In this document: piece after piece, positions 1 to 7,634 of the stretch | Layout: each line of letters starts with the position of its first letter | How positions within the stretch are numbered: position 1 is the first letter of the stretch | Assembly: GCA_964548955.1 (NCBI GenBank) | Contig: CAZJTP010000061.1 | Span: 1-21,437 of the forward strand | Reading direction: 5' to 3' | DNA length: 21,437 nucleotides | Origin: GCA-020344555 sp964548955 | Lineage (GTDB): Bacteria > Planctomycetota > Phycisphaerae > UBA1845 | Made by a program: the position numbers and the translations under genes | The notes under the pieces: model-generated | The model's input: only the letters and a program-made list of their open reading frames with translations | The model's database searches: none | What the model was told of the DNA's origin: nothing

Positions 1-1103
1 CCTTCCCGACCCCTTAAACGAGGTTCCACACTCAACTTTGCGAAGGTTGGGCTAAAGAAAACCGCCCGGCCCGCGTGTGGGGCGTAGGAGGCGGGGCGTC
101 AACCGCGCTCCCATTATGCTGGTGGCCGCGGGCCTGGGCGGGATTCGTTTACCTTGACGCACACTATAGACAGGATCGCAGCCGCCCGGTCGCCCTCTTA
201 TGCACAGTCGGGGCAAGTTGGTCCCCACCACCGCCCGTCTCTGTGTCTTGCTCCTGTCGAAGGCGACCGTAGCGGTCCACGCATCCGAAAACTCGTGTTC
301 ATTACCTTCCCGACCCGGCATCGGTTTAACCCTGGTGGCGCCAGCGTCGACGCACGCCGTCGGCTCGGGTCGAAGCCGATCGGCCAGCGGCCTGGCGTAC
401 GCGACGCAAAGCGCGACCAAGGCGGGAGTGGGAAGGGTGGGGTTAATTCCGGGAGGTTGACCGGCAAAACCCCAAGGTACGCTCGATTGGGACATTCGTA
501 TCGCAGCCGCACACCGGAAACGGGTCGCCCCGCTCCCGGATGGTTTCCCTTGGCGGCTGTGGTCTTACATTCGATCTTGGATTCGGTTTTGAGACGATGG
601 CAACCGGGTACACGGTCCGCGTCAGCGCCGGCGGGAAGACACCTGTGGCTCGGCGTTGGAACGTACGTCAAGCACTCTGCCGCCGAACTCGGCTCAGTCC
701 GCTTCGGACCTATTTGACCCAGCCGATTGATCATCATCGCGCTCCTTCAGGAAGTTTCGCGTGGTTGCACGGCGCAACGTCAGCGACACTTCGCACGACG
801 GAACGGCGCAAAAGCGCGCACAACCGTCAGCGCGGAAACACACTCTGGCTAGGTAGATGACGGTCCTGATGTCGGATAGGTCTTTATGAGCAAGGAAGAT
901 GGCGGAACAACTCGGTCAGATAGATACTAGCGTATGGATCGATCAATTCGACGTATTCGGAATAAACATATAAATCGTGCATACAATGATAAAATCAACT
1001 TCCGCTCATCAAACCGCCGTAAACCTCTACCTCCAACCATAGTATACATCCCCGCCCGATAAAAGTCAAATCTTGTACGCCATTTTTCGGGGCGTGCGTC
1101 TTC

Positions 1104-1114
1104 GGGGGGGGGGG
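1104..1114. repeat. Homopolymer run of 11 G
   Basis: Eleven consecutive G residues lie between an AT-rich patch and the 3' end of the TPR lipoprotein gene. Such tracts are prone to slippage and to miscalls. No open reading frame that could be phase-varied overlaps it convincingly. Confidence 0.9.
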
Positions 1115-1190
1115 TACCTGCTCGAAAGTGGTCTGCAGGACGACGACAGCTCGAAATCCGCGAGCCGTGTGCGAACCGTAATTGGGCCGC

Positions 1191-1211
1191 AAGGCACGCT
1201 GGCGCCTTTTT
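1191..1211 (+). terminator. Possible intrinsic terminator (plus strand)
   Basis: AAGGC (1191-1195) pairs with GCCTT (1204-1208) around an 8-nt loop, and the 3' arm runs into TTTTT (1207-1211). The stem is only 5 bp. It would end a plus-strand transcript from the gene-poor region, where no gene is recognised, so this is weak. Confidence 0.22.
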
Positions 1212-1259
1212 ACCGCGGGGGTGGATGACGCACATTCTCAAGGGAGTGCTGCAGACACG

Positions 1260-1274
1260 TGGGCGGTACGCCCA
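1260..1274 (-). terminator. Hairpin just after the TPR lipoprotein stop
   Basis: TGGGCG (1260-1265) and CGCCCA (1269-1274) form a perfect 6-bp stem with a 3-nt loop, starting 6 nt after the minus-strand stop codon of the TPR gene. There is no T-run after it on the minus strand. It may stabilise or end the mRNA of the secretin operon. Confidence 0.35.
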
Positions 1275-1280
1275 TTTGCA

Positions 1281-2552
1281 CTATGGGCGTGATTCGCCGG
1301 GCACCTCGCGATCCGTTGCGGAGGTGAGCTTGGGCGTCGCCGGTTGGGGAAGGAGCTTGTGTTGGCTGCGTTTCACAGCTGCAAGTCCAATCGTCGCCCA
1401 TGCAAAGTCAGGTTCGATTTCCAACGCTCGCTGAAAGTGAGACTGAGCTGCCTCCGAGCGGTTCTGAGCGTGCAAGACTTCCGCGAGGAGACAATGAGCC
1501 TCAACGTCGTCGGGGCTGTTGGCGAGGACGTCGTAGAGGTCGCTCGCGGCGCCGGCCAGGTCGCCTCGTTTCCACCGGACGGTCGCTCGCACGAGCCACA
1601 GCTCGGGGCGGTCCGGCTCGTGCTGCTGCGCCAAGTCAACGGCGCGTATTGCGGTCCAAACATCATTCGTCGCTATTGCCGCCTTTGCGAGCAGGAGTTG
1701 GGCGAGGGCGTCGCTTTCGTGCTGCGCCGCGTAGTGAGCCAGAACGTGCTTTGCCGATTTCGGATCGTTCAATGCCAGATGGCAGGTTGCTAGTGCCCTC
1801 AGGACTACACCGCTCACCTCAGCGTCACTGCCGGATTCGGTAACGAGCGGGCTTAGGACGGTCAACGCCTCATCATACCGTCCTGCTCGTACCAGGAGCC
1901 GCCCCAGCTCCTCCGCGATCAATCGATTCCCGCGGTCGGCGATCAAGGCCTGCTCATAGCGCTTCGAGGCCTGAACCGTGTCACCAATAAGCGCGGCGAT
2001 GTGCGCGGTGAGTGCGGGGATTGTCCCGTCATCATCGAGCCGGTCCGCATGTTCGTCGAGAAGTTCCATCGCCTCCACCGGACGATCCAGTGCAACAAGA
2101 GACTCGGCCTGGGCGACGAGGTAGTCCACATTGTTGGGGTCAAGCGCCCAGGCCTGTGCGTACTTCGCTACGGCGGCTTCGAGCTGATCCCTTTGTTCCA
2201 GAATGACTCCTTGCAGGTAGATCCGATCGGGTGATGTGAGCCCCAGACGCTCGGCTGCCTCGAGCGATCGCCATGCCGATGCGATCTTACCGAGTTCGAG
2301 GTTGGCTTGCGCCAGCAGCACGTATGCGTCGACCTGGTTGCGATCGAGCGTGATCGATTCGGTGATCGTGCGGACCGCCTCGTCGAACAACGCGCCGTTA
2401 TACTGCTGCTCGGCAAGTTGATGCTTGACACGGCTGCGGACGTGGTTCCATCGCTGCTGTGCCTCCAGCTTGGCATCAGTATGTTTCAACGCGTTGCAGG
2501 CGGTCGTCATGACCGCCGAACTGATCAGCACCAGTTGTATGTAACGTATCAT
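1281..2552 (-). CDS. TPR-repeat lipoprotein, secretin operon partner
   Basis: A 423-residue protein that begins with a lipoprotein-like signal peptide: a hydrophobic stretch at residues 4-15 and a lipobox-like MTTAC with Cys19 as the likely lipidated residue. The box is not canonical (no Leu at -3), so lipidation is inferred. The rest is helical and made of about eight or nine tetratricopeptide repeats, with typical units such as the one ending in ALEIEPDFAWATIGLAAV near residue 390. TPR proteins of this kind act as scaffolds or, like PilF/PilW and related pilotins, help assemble outer-membrane secretins. The gene starts 27 nt after the secretin stop on the same strand, so co-transcription and a joint job are likely. 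A GGTGA sequence about 8 nt before the ATG may be the ribosome binding site. The specific role is inferred from context. Confidence 0.85.
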   Translation of the reverse strand: MIRYIQLVLISSAVMTTACNALKHTDAKLEAQQRWNHVRSRVKHQLAEQQYNGALFDEAVRTITESITLDRNQVDAYVLLAQANLELGKIASAWRSLEAAERLGLTSPDRIYLQGVILEQRDQLEAAVAKYAQAWALDPNNVDYLVAQAESLVALDRPVEAMELLDEHADRLDDDGTIPALTAHIAALIGDTVQASKRYEQALIADRGNRLIAEELGRLLVRAGRYDEALTVLSPLVTESGSDAEVSGVVLRALATCHLALNDPKSAKHVLAHYAAQHESDALAQLLLAKAAIATNDVWTAIRAVDLAQQHEPDRPELWLVRATVRWKRGDLAGAASDLYDVLANSPDDVEAHCLLAEVLHAQNRSEAAQSHFQRALEIEPDFAWATIGLAAVKRSQHKLLPQPATPKLTSATDREVPGESRP

Positions 2553-2579
2553 GACCGTTCACCGCCCGCGCCTGCTCGT

Positions 2580-4382
2580 TTATGAGTCAGCGTCAAAGTC
2601 CTCTGTTGTGTTGTCGGTCCCGACCGGCCGGTCCGCACCGATCGTCGGCGGCTTTGGCCGGCCGAATGCAGGCAGATTATAGCCGCGGTCCTGCGAGATC
2701 AGTCGATGGAGGAACATGCGGCCGGCCGTACCGTCCTCGTCCCACGCGCGCCGACCTAGTAGCGTTTCTTTCAGTTGAATGGCCGACATGAACCGGGAAT
2801 TGTTGTGCAGGGCCATGTTCACATGCCACAAGCTCTTGTCACGATCGCCTTCGGACAAAGCGTCGAGGGCCTTGGCATATTGGGCCTGGGCAATGCGTTC
2901 GCGGCCATGCCACATCAAGCCCCGGCGCAAGCCGACGCGCATACGCTCGATGGCTTCGATCTGTTCACGGGAGAAGGCCGCATAGGCATCGTGGTCTTTG
3001 ACGATGTGGATGGTGAGCAGGATGATGACCTCTTCACGGGCGGTCGAGTTGCTGTTGGATCGAAACAGCACCCCAACACCGGGTAGGTCGCCCAATCCCG
3101 GAATCTGAGACCGGGCGTCAGTGGTGACTTCGCGGAACAGCCCGCCGATAAGAATCGTCTCACCGTCACGCACGATGACATTCGTTGTCACCTCGGTTGT
3201 CTGCTCGGACGGGAGGCCTTGCGCGTTGATGAATCCGACGCTGTCCTCGGGGTGCAGTTCCACGCGGATGAATCCGTCGTCAGCGACAAACGGGCGGAAG
3301 ACGAGCTGCGTGCCGGTTTCGAGGAACTCGACGGTCTGCACGGCCTGGGTCTCGGTAACCGTGGTCGTCATGAAGCCGTCGCGCCGACCGACGATTACCT
3401 GCCCCTTCTGCCGGTTGAGCGCCAGGATCTTGGGATTTGCCAGAACGATGGTGTCGGTGACCTCCTCGAGCGCTCGCAAGAAAAGCGCTACGTTGTCTTT
3501 GATGATTCCGATCGTCAGACCGCCGTCCTGCACGTTGCCCGCAAAGTCGGTAGCGGCCGCCGCGTTGAACTGCTCAAACCGATCCTGCGGTAGAGTTCCA
3601 AGGGTCAGGTCGGTGAGGCCGCGGGAGCTCGCTCCGAGCAATTCCAGGTCCACACCGCCGACCAATGTGAAATCAATGCCAAGCGAGTTATTGTCAGTGA
3701 GCTCAGCCCGAAGGATCGTGGCCTCAACCAACACTTGCGGCGGACGAACGTCAATCTGGTCAAGCACGAACCTGATCTGTCTGTGCACGTCTGCCCGGGC
3801 GGTGACAATGATGAACTCCTGGGCTGCGTTTGTGAAGCCGCCGCCCTCTTCCGATTCGCTCTTGAGCCCTGTTGCCGGAGGAGGCGGAAGCGAAATACTG
3901 TCATTCTCTCCGAGCAGGGGGCTGAGGTAAGACTTGGCATCAACGGCGGAGACGTAGTTGAGCCGATAGATCCTGGTAACCGGCGATCCGGCGCGAGCCG
4001 CCTTAATCTCAGCCAGCTCCTGGTTCGTGTGGACGTACACGAAGTTGTCGACGATTTGATAACCGGCATCGTTGGCCAGCAGAATTGCTTCCAACGCTTC
4101 CTCGAACGTGACGTCGTAGAGATTCGCCGTCACCGTTCCTCCTACGCCCGGCGAGGCGATGATGTTGCGCCGACTTTCCAGCGACAGCAGGTGCAAGATG
4201 GTGGAGAGCGGTAAATCAGCCACGTGCATCCGCACGGTCCCGCGGGCTGTCACGGTGATCTCCGCGGGCGCGCCGCGTGGGACCGACTCATCCGATATGT
4301 TGTCTTGGGCGAACACGGCCGTCGATGTGGCGATCAGGGTGGCAAGCGTCACGAGAAACCTCGCTAGGCACGGTCGGCGCAT
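2580..4382 (-). CDS. Secretin (GspD/PilQ superfamily) outer-membrane channel
   Basis: A 600-residue secretin, expected to form a multimeric gated pore in the outer membrane. In order: signal peptide (about 1-25, ending AVFA/Q), an STN/N0-like domain (about 54-120), an N-domain containing RIYRLNYVSAVDAKSYL, then the secretin core with the ILIGGLFRE segment and the family signature IPGLGDLPGVGVLF, closing with a beta-rich IILLTIHIV strand. A C-terminal extension of about 130 residues follows, helical and TPR-like (ALDALSEGDRDKSL), which is longer than in typical GspD or PilQ. I chose the ATG at 4382 because it places the signal peptide at the N terminus; the frame stays open to an ATG at 4496, and another ATG lies at 4439. 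The TPR lipoprotein gene follows directly. No secretion ATPase, pseudopilin or platform gene is in the window, so the transported substrate is unknown. Confidence 0.9.
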   Translation of the reverse strand: MRRPCLARFLVTLATLIATSTAVFAQDNISDESVPRGAPAEITVTARGTVRMHVADLPLSTILHLLSLESRRNIIASPGVGGTVTANLYDVTFEEALEAILLANDAGYQIVDNFVYVHTNQELAEIKAARAGSPVTRIYRLNYVSAVDAKSYLSPLLGENDSISLPPPPATGLKSESEEGGGFTNAAQEFIIVTARADVHRQIRFVLDQIDVRPPQVLVEATILRAELTDNNSLGIDFTLVGGVDLELLGASSRGLTDLTLGTLPQDRFEQFNAAAATDFAGNVQDGGLTIGIIKDNVALFLRALEEVTDTIVLANPKILALNRQKGQVIVGRRDGFMTTTVTETQAVQTVEFLETGTQLVFRPFVADDGFIRVELHPEDSVGFINAQGLPSEQTTEVTTNVIVRDGETILIGGLFREVTTDARSQIPGLGDLPGVGVLFRSNSNSTAREEVIILLTIHIVKDHDAYAAFSREQIEAIERMRVGLRRGLMWHGRERIAQAQYAKALDALSEGDRDKSLWHVNMALHNNSRFMSAIQLKETLLGRRAWDEDGTAGRMFLHRLISQDRGYNLPAFGRPKPPTIGADRPVGTDNTTEDFDADS

Positions 4383-4629
4383 TGCCTCGAGGCAGGCATC
4401 TGCGTCTCGCTCGTGGCAGGTATGCGAGAAAGAGGTCATACCGGCGCTCACGAAGCGGTACGGTCGTGCAACTGTGTCAGGTCCGGCGGATCGCATCTTC
4501 TGATCCGGTCACCACGCGGATGCGGTCGCAGTGTGTTTACCCTTGTCGCCCGTCTGATCGCGCCGCGGTCCTTATGGCGGTCATACGCAACCGCTGCCGG
4601 GATCGAAACGAGCGGCAGCGGACCGGTCA

Positions 4630-4656
4630 CGCCGGTTAGTGCATCCGGAACCGGCG
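4630..4656 (-). promoter_or_regulatory. Intercistronic hairpin in the secretin operon
   Basis: CGCCGGTT (4630-4637) and AACCGGCG (4649-4656) form a perfect 8-bp stem with an 11-nt loop. It begins 1 nt after the stop codon of the small coiled-coil gene and lies upstream of the secretin gene. No T-run follows, so it looks more like an mRNA-stabilising or expression-tuning hairpin than a full terminator. Confidence 0.5.
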
Positions 4657-4657
4657 A

Positions 4658-4951
4658 TTATCGGCCACCACGGCGCTTCGCGGGCGCATCCGCTTGGTTA
4701 TCGGCACCTTTCATCCGCACATTGAACGTGTGGTCTTTGAGGAGTTGCCTGATCTCGGTAAGGAGTTCGTTGGTCCGGCGAGTTTCCTCCAACAATTGTT
4801 TACGCTGCAGCCCGGCGTCGGGGATTTGAGCGTGGGCTTCCTTGACGATCGTCATCGGCCCGACCCACACGCGTATGCAGGTCAGCAGGACGAAGAACGT
4901 GATTGCGCCGTAGAGCAACCGGTGTTTTTGATACTGATATCGCGAATGCAT
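4658..4951 (-). CDS. Small single-pass membrane protein with coiled coil
   Basis: A 97-residue protein I cannot assign to a family. Basic residues precede one transmembrane segment (about 13-31, YGAITFFVLLTCIRVWVG), so the N terminus is probably cytoplasmic. An amphipathic, Glu/Arg/Leu-rich helix (about 48-70, LQRKQLLEETRRTNELLTEI) follows and could form a coiled coil in the periplasm; the tail is basic (KRRGGR). An excellent ribosome binding site, AAAGGAG at 4958-4964, sits 6 nt before the ATG. It lies between the polytopic membrane protein and the secretin genes on the same strand. The shape (one inner-membrane anchor plus a periplasmic helix) would suit a linker between inner membrane and secretin, analogous in layout only to GspC/PilN-type proteins. 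That role is inference. Confidence 0.75.
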   Translation of the reverse strand: MHSRYQYQKHRLLYGAITFFVLLTCIRVWVGPMTIVKEAHAQIPDAGLQRKQLLEETRRTNELLTEIRQLLKDHTFNVRMKGADNQADAPAKRRGGR

Positions 4952-4992
4952 GGATGTCTCCTTTGGATATCGGGTGATTGATCGATACGGGA

Positions 4993-5009
4993 GGCCGACG
5001 CGGTCGGTC
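4993..5009. repeat. Small hairpin after the polytopic membrane gene
   Basis: CCGAC (4995-4999) pairs with GTCGG (5003-5007) around GCG, extendable by one G.T and one G-C pair on the plus strand. It lies 15 nt beyond the minus-strand stop codon at 5024 and before the small coiled-coil gene. There is no T-run. Confidence 0.3.
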
Positions 5010-5023
5010 CCACTCGCATTACA

Positions 5024-6712
5024 CTATGGATCGGCTGTTTGGCATATGGGGCTGTACTCCCCCGCGCTGAGATGTGCTCCGCCGGCCGGTTGCGATCCGG
5101 CCGACGTTTGATACGGAAGCGGATCGCACCGCCACAGATGCGGCGTAAACCACGCCAGTACGATCATCGCTGCAGCCGAACCGAACACGGCACAAAGGCG
5201 CGCCCGCCGCGTTCGCGGAGAATGGCCCGGCTCGTGAACGATCAGCGTGCCGCCCATGGCCAGAAGTGACAGGGCCAGAATTACGAGGGTGATCGGCCTG
5301 CCAACCAAGCTGACCGCAATCGGCGCCCCGAGCCAGACGATCAGCGCCGCGGAGACGAGCGTCCGTGTCAAAACTGTGGCACCGGCGTACGATCTGCTTG
5401 CCACTCGATGCAACAGCGTCTGCCGTCCGTATGCCATAGCAAAGCCGACGGCGACCATGCTTACGCATGCTAACAGGACGGCGACACCGCTGCTGTGGAC
5501 AATCGGTTCCGTGAATACCACTGTGCTTGCCGCAACGATGACGCCGGCGGCTGCGCACGCGATCCCAAACCCGCCGACCGATCGAAGTCCGGAACGTTTG
5601 GCCCGGCAACCCATCCGCACGCCGACGCCCATCGCCAGCAGTATCACCGGCACGAAGATCCCAGGTCGCAGCCCGATCTTGTCGAAGTATTCAATCCAGA
5701 CGGCCAGGGCGCACGCGCTTCCCGCTCCGACTGTCACAATCCCGGCACGAAGCAGCGTCGGCCAGCGATCGCTCCAGATTGGAAGCGGCACCGGCTCCGT
5801 CTCGACGGCCTGACGCGATCCCTCATTCCCGGACGAACCGGAGGCCGCAGACACAAGTGAGACAACCAGCGCCGGCAGCGCCGCGGCGATCAGGATCAGA
5901 CTCCCATGACCGTTGGCCATCGCGATCCAGCCCGAGATCAACGTGCCCACGGCTGCACCGATCAACAGCCACGCCGTCGCCCTCGTCTCCCAGCGCCCGT
6001 AGGGACAGCTCAGATGGTGCACGCACGACACCGCCAGTCCCAGGATCGTGAGCGGAATCAGACCGGCCGCAAACACGATCACGACTTGGAGGATTGCGAG
6101 CGGTCCAACCGACCAGAGGAAGTGCGCATACATCCAATCGTAACCTGCACGCGCAAGCCACACACTTGGCGGCAGCAGCGCGGTTGCAACTCCCGCAGCG
6201 AGTGCAATCACCGACAAAACCACCCAGTAGAGCGGGCGATCGGCGCCGGCCTGGTTCAGGTACTCACCTGAGATATCGGACGGCTGACCGCGCAACAGAA
6301 AACGCCGCCACGCCACCGTACAAACCCACATCGCAAACCGCTGGGGTACGCATATACCAATCGCCAGTGCCAGTAACGTGGTGCCGACGACACCTTCCGC
6401 AACCGCCCGACCGGACAATACGTACTCGCCGAAGATCTGCTCGAACCGGGCGCACATACCGGCGATGACCATCCCGGTGGTGACGCCAAGCAGCATTGAG
6501 GCGCAGGCTGCAGGGCTGATCCGCCACGTGGATTGTTCGACGTGCTTGACATTGGAACGTTGCGCAGAAGGCGTGAACTCGTCCGGATCGTTGCGGGTCT
6601 CTCTTCCACCACGGGCGCGCCTGGGTACAAGCCCCCACATGAACGGTCCGCCGGATCGGTGAAGCTCAATGGGTCGCCTCGTAACACGGCGTCGCTTCGT
6701 TGGCTGTGGCAT
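5024..6712 (-). CDS. Polytopic membrane protein, unknown function
   Basis: A 562-residue protein with a basic, soluble N-terminal stretch of about 70 residues (it opens MPQPTKRRRVTRRPIEL) followed by about 12-13 hydrophobic helices to the C terminus, for example MLLGVTTGMVIAGM, LIPLTILGLAVSC and LIVWLGAPIAVSLVG. I do not recognise the family; the helix count and Gly/Ala-rich segments would fit a transporter or a membrane-bound enzyme scaffold. No catalytic motif stands out. The start is set by a strong AGGAGG (6721-6726) 8 nt before the ATG at 6712; upstream ATGs at 6757 and 6883 would overlap the birA gene and lack this support. It starts 34 nt after the birA stop and precedes the coiled-coil/secretin genes, so it is probably in the same transcript. 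Confidence 0.8.
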   Translation of the reverse strand: MPQPTKRRRVTRRPIELHRSGGPFMWGLVPRRARGGRETRNDPDEFTPSAQRSNVKHVEQSTWRISPAACASMLLGVTTGMVIAGMCARFEQIFGEYVLSGRAVAEGVVGTTLLALAIGICVPQRFAMWVCTVAWRRFLLRGQPSDISGEYLNQAGADRPLYWVVLSVIALAAGVATALLPPSVWLARAGYDWMYAHFLWSVGPLAILQVVIVFAAGLIPLTILGLAVSCVHHLSCPYGRWETRATAWLLIGAAVGTLISGWIAMANGHGSLILIAAALPALVVSLVSAASGSSGNEGSRQAVETEPVPLPIWSDRWPTLLRAGIVTVGAGSACALAVWIEYFDKIGLRPGIFVPVILLAMGVGVRMGCRAKRSGLRSVGGFGIACAAAGVIVAASTVVFTEPIVHSSGVAVLLACVSMVAVGFAMAYGRQTLLHRVASRSYAGATVLTRTLVSAALIVWLGAPIAVSLVGRPITLVILALSLLAMGGTLIVHEPGHSPRTRRARLCAVFGSAAAMIVLAWFTPHLWRCDPLPYQTSAGSQPAGGAHLSAGEYSPICQTADP

Positions 6713-6720
6713 GTTCAGGG

Positions 6721-6726
6721 CCTCCT
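6721..6726 (-). promoter_or_regulatory. Ribosome binding site AGGAGG fixing the start at 6712
   Basis: This is a perfect anti-16S match 8 nt upstream of the ATG at 6712. It decides between three in-frame starts of the polytopic membrane protein and removes an apparent 137-nt overlap with birA. Confidence 0.75.
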
Positions 6727-6746
6727 GCCCAATCCTCGCCTCCGGG

Positions 6747-7589
6747 TCAACCAACATGATCCTGCGCCGTCGAGCGCTCGTCTGCACCAGAGGTTGTGAT
6801 GACCGTAGTCGTGGCTGCGTCGAACGCTCGAACACCGCCGTCGTCGAGCCGCACCACCAGCGCAGCACGGGGGTCAACGTCAATCATTGAACCACCGTAA
6901 ACCCGTCCTGCGTGCTGAAGCCTGACACGGCGGCCCATCGGCTCGGCGTAGGCGAGCCACTCACGGTGAAGATCCGCGTCGTCCCAGCTTTGCGGCTCGT
7001 CGAGCCATCGATCAAGCTCGGTCAACAGACGGATCGCCAACCGCGTTCGATCCACCGTGTCCGCACTTTCAAGCTCCAGCGACGTAGCCGATTCACCCAG
7101 CACCGGCGCCAGATGCCCGCGGTGCTGCAGGCAGTTGATCCCAATCCCAACGACAAACGCGCGGGTTTCATCCGGTCTGGCGCGCGACTCGATCAAGATA
7201 CCGCCCAGTTTCCGGTCCGACACCATCAGGTCATTGGGCCACTTAATCGTCACAGCCACATCCGTGCAGGCGGTGATCGCGCCGCACGCGGCGACGGCGG
7301 CGATCAGGCCAAGCTCACCGCCCGTCAGTTCGGCGCGCTTGTCGATCAACATGACACTAAACAGCAGACCGGCCCCACGCGGCGAGTGCCATGTTCGCCC
7401 CAGCCGCCCACGCCCGGCGGATTGATACTCCGCGAAGATCACCAGCCCGTCGGCATCTTCTGCATCGATACATCGCCACGCTTCGTCGTTCGTGCTGGTG
7501 GTGGACTCGACGCAGTCTATGCGCCTGTCGATCCGCTTCGTCCGAAGTTCATTCCGAATACGCTCGATCTGAAGGGTGCCCGAGGTCAT
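6747..7589 (-). CDS. birA: Biotin--[acetyl-CoA carboxylase] ligase, monofunctional
   Basis: This enzyme activates biotin with ATP to biotinyl-AMP and attaches it to the lysine of biotin carboxyl carrier proteins, such as that of acetyl-CoA carboxylase, in the cytoplasm. The 280-residue protein shows the class motifs in order: the STTSTNDEA segment near the N terminus, the biotinyl-AMP loop GRGRLGRTW, the catalytic KWPNDLM, and GGILIE; a small C-terminal beta domain follows. The N-terminal helix-turn-helix of E. coli BirA is absent, so it is a ligase and not also a repressor. An ATG is at 7589, directly preceded by an in-frame GTG at 7592 that could also serve. It lies 42-45 nt after the glycosyltransferase gene and 34 nt before the polytopic membrane gene, all on one strand. 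The link with envelope genes is probably only positional. Confidence 0.93.
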   Translation of the reverse strand: MTSGTLQIERIRNELRTKRIDRRIDCVESTTSTNDEAWRCIDAEDADGLVIFAEYQSAGRGRLGRTWHSPRGAGLLFSVMLIDKRAELTGGELGLIAAVAACGAITACTDVAVTIKWPNDLMVSDRKLGGILIESRARPDETRAFVVGIGINCLQHRGHLAPVLGESATSLELESADTVDRTRLAIRLLTELDRWLDEPQSWDDADLHREWLAYAEPMGRRVRLQHAGRVYGGSMIDVDPRAALVVRLDDGGVRAFDAATTTVITTSGADERSTAQDHVG

Positions 7590-7634
7590 CACACAATGAG
7601 CATACCACCGTAGCGGGATGGGGCAAGAAAAATG

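Larger units (their letters stand above)
1..1280. other. Gene-poor region, no supported gene
   Basis: No reading frame here resembles a known protein. The open frames are arginine- and proline-rich, overlap each other on both strands and lack convincing ribosome binding sites. Bases 1-860 are GC-rich; about 900-1080 is clearly AT-richer and contains promoter-like TATAAA (969-974) and TACAAT (982-987) hexamers without good -35 partners. A run of 11 G lies at 1104-1114. The 12-mer CCTTCCCGACCC occurs at 1-12 and again at 305-316. I searched by eye for signatures of tmRNA, RNase P RNA, SRP RNA, rRNA and tRNA T-arms and found none. It could hold an unrecognised non-coding RNA, or be decayed sequence. 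Confidence 0.5.

Noticed and set aside
154..737. Two overlapping long open frames, plus (154-717) and minus (198-737)
   Set aside because: Both are rich in Arg, Pro and Gly, overlap each other, have no motif and no ribosome binding site; GC-rich DNA yields such frames by chance.
6713..6883. Longer start of the polytopic membrane protein overlapping birA
   Set aside because: It would overlap birA by up to 137 nt, and the AGGAGG-supported ATG at 6712 is far better.
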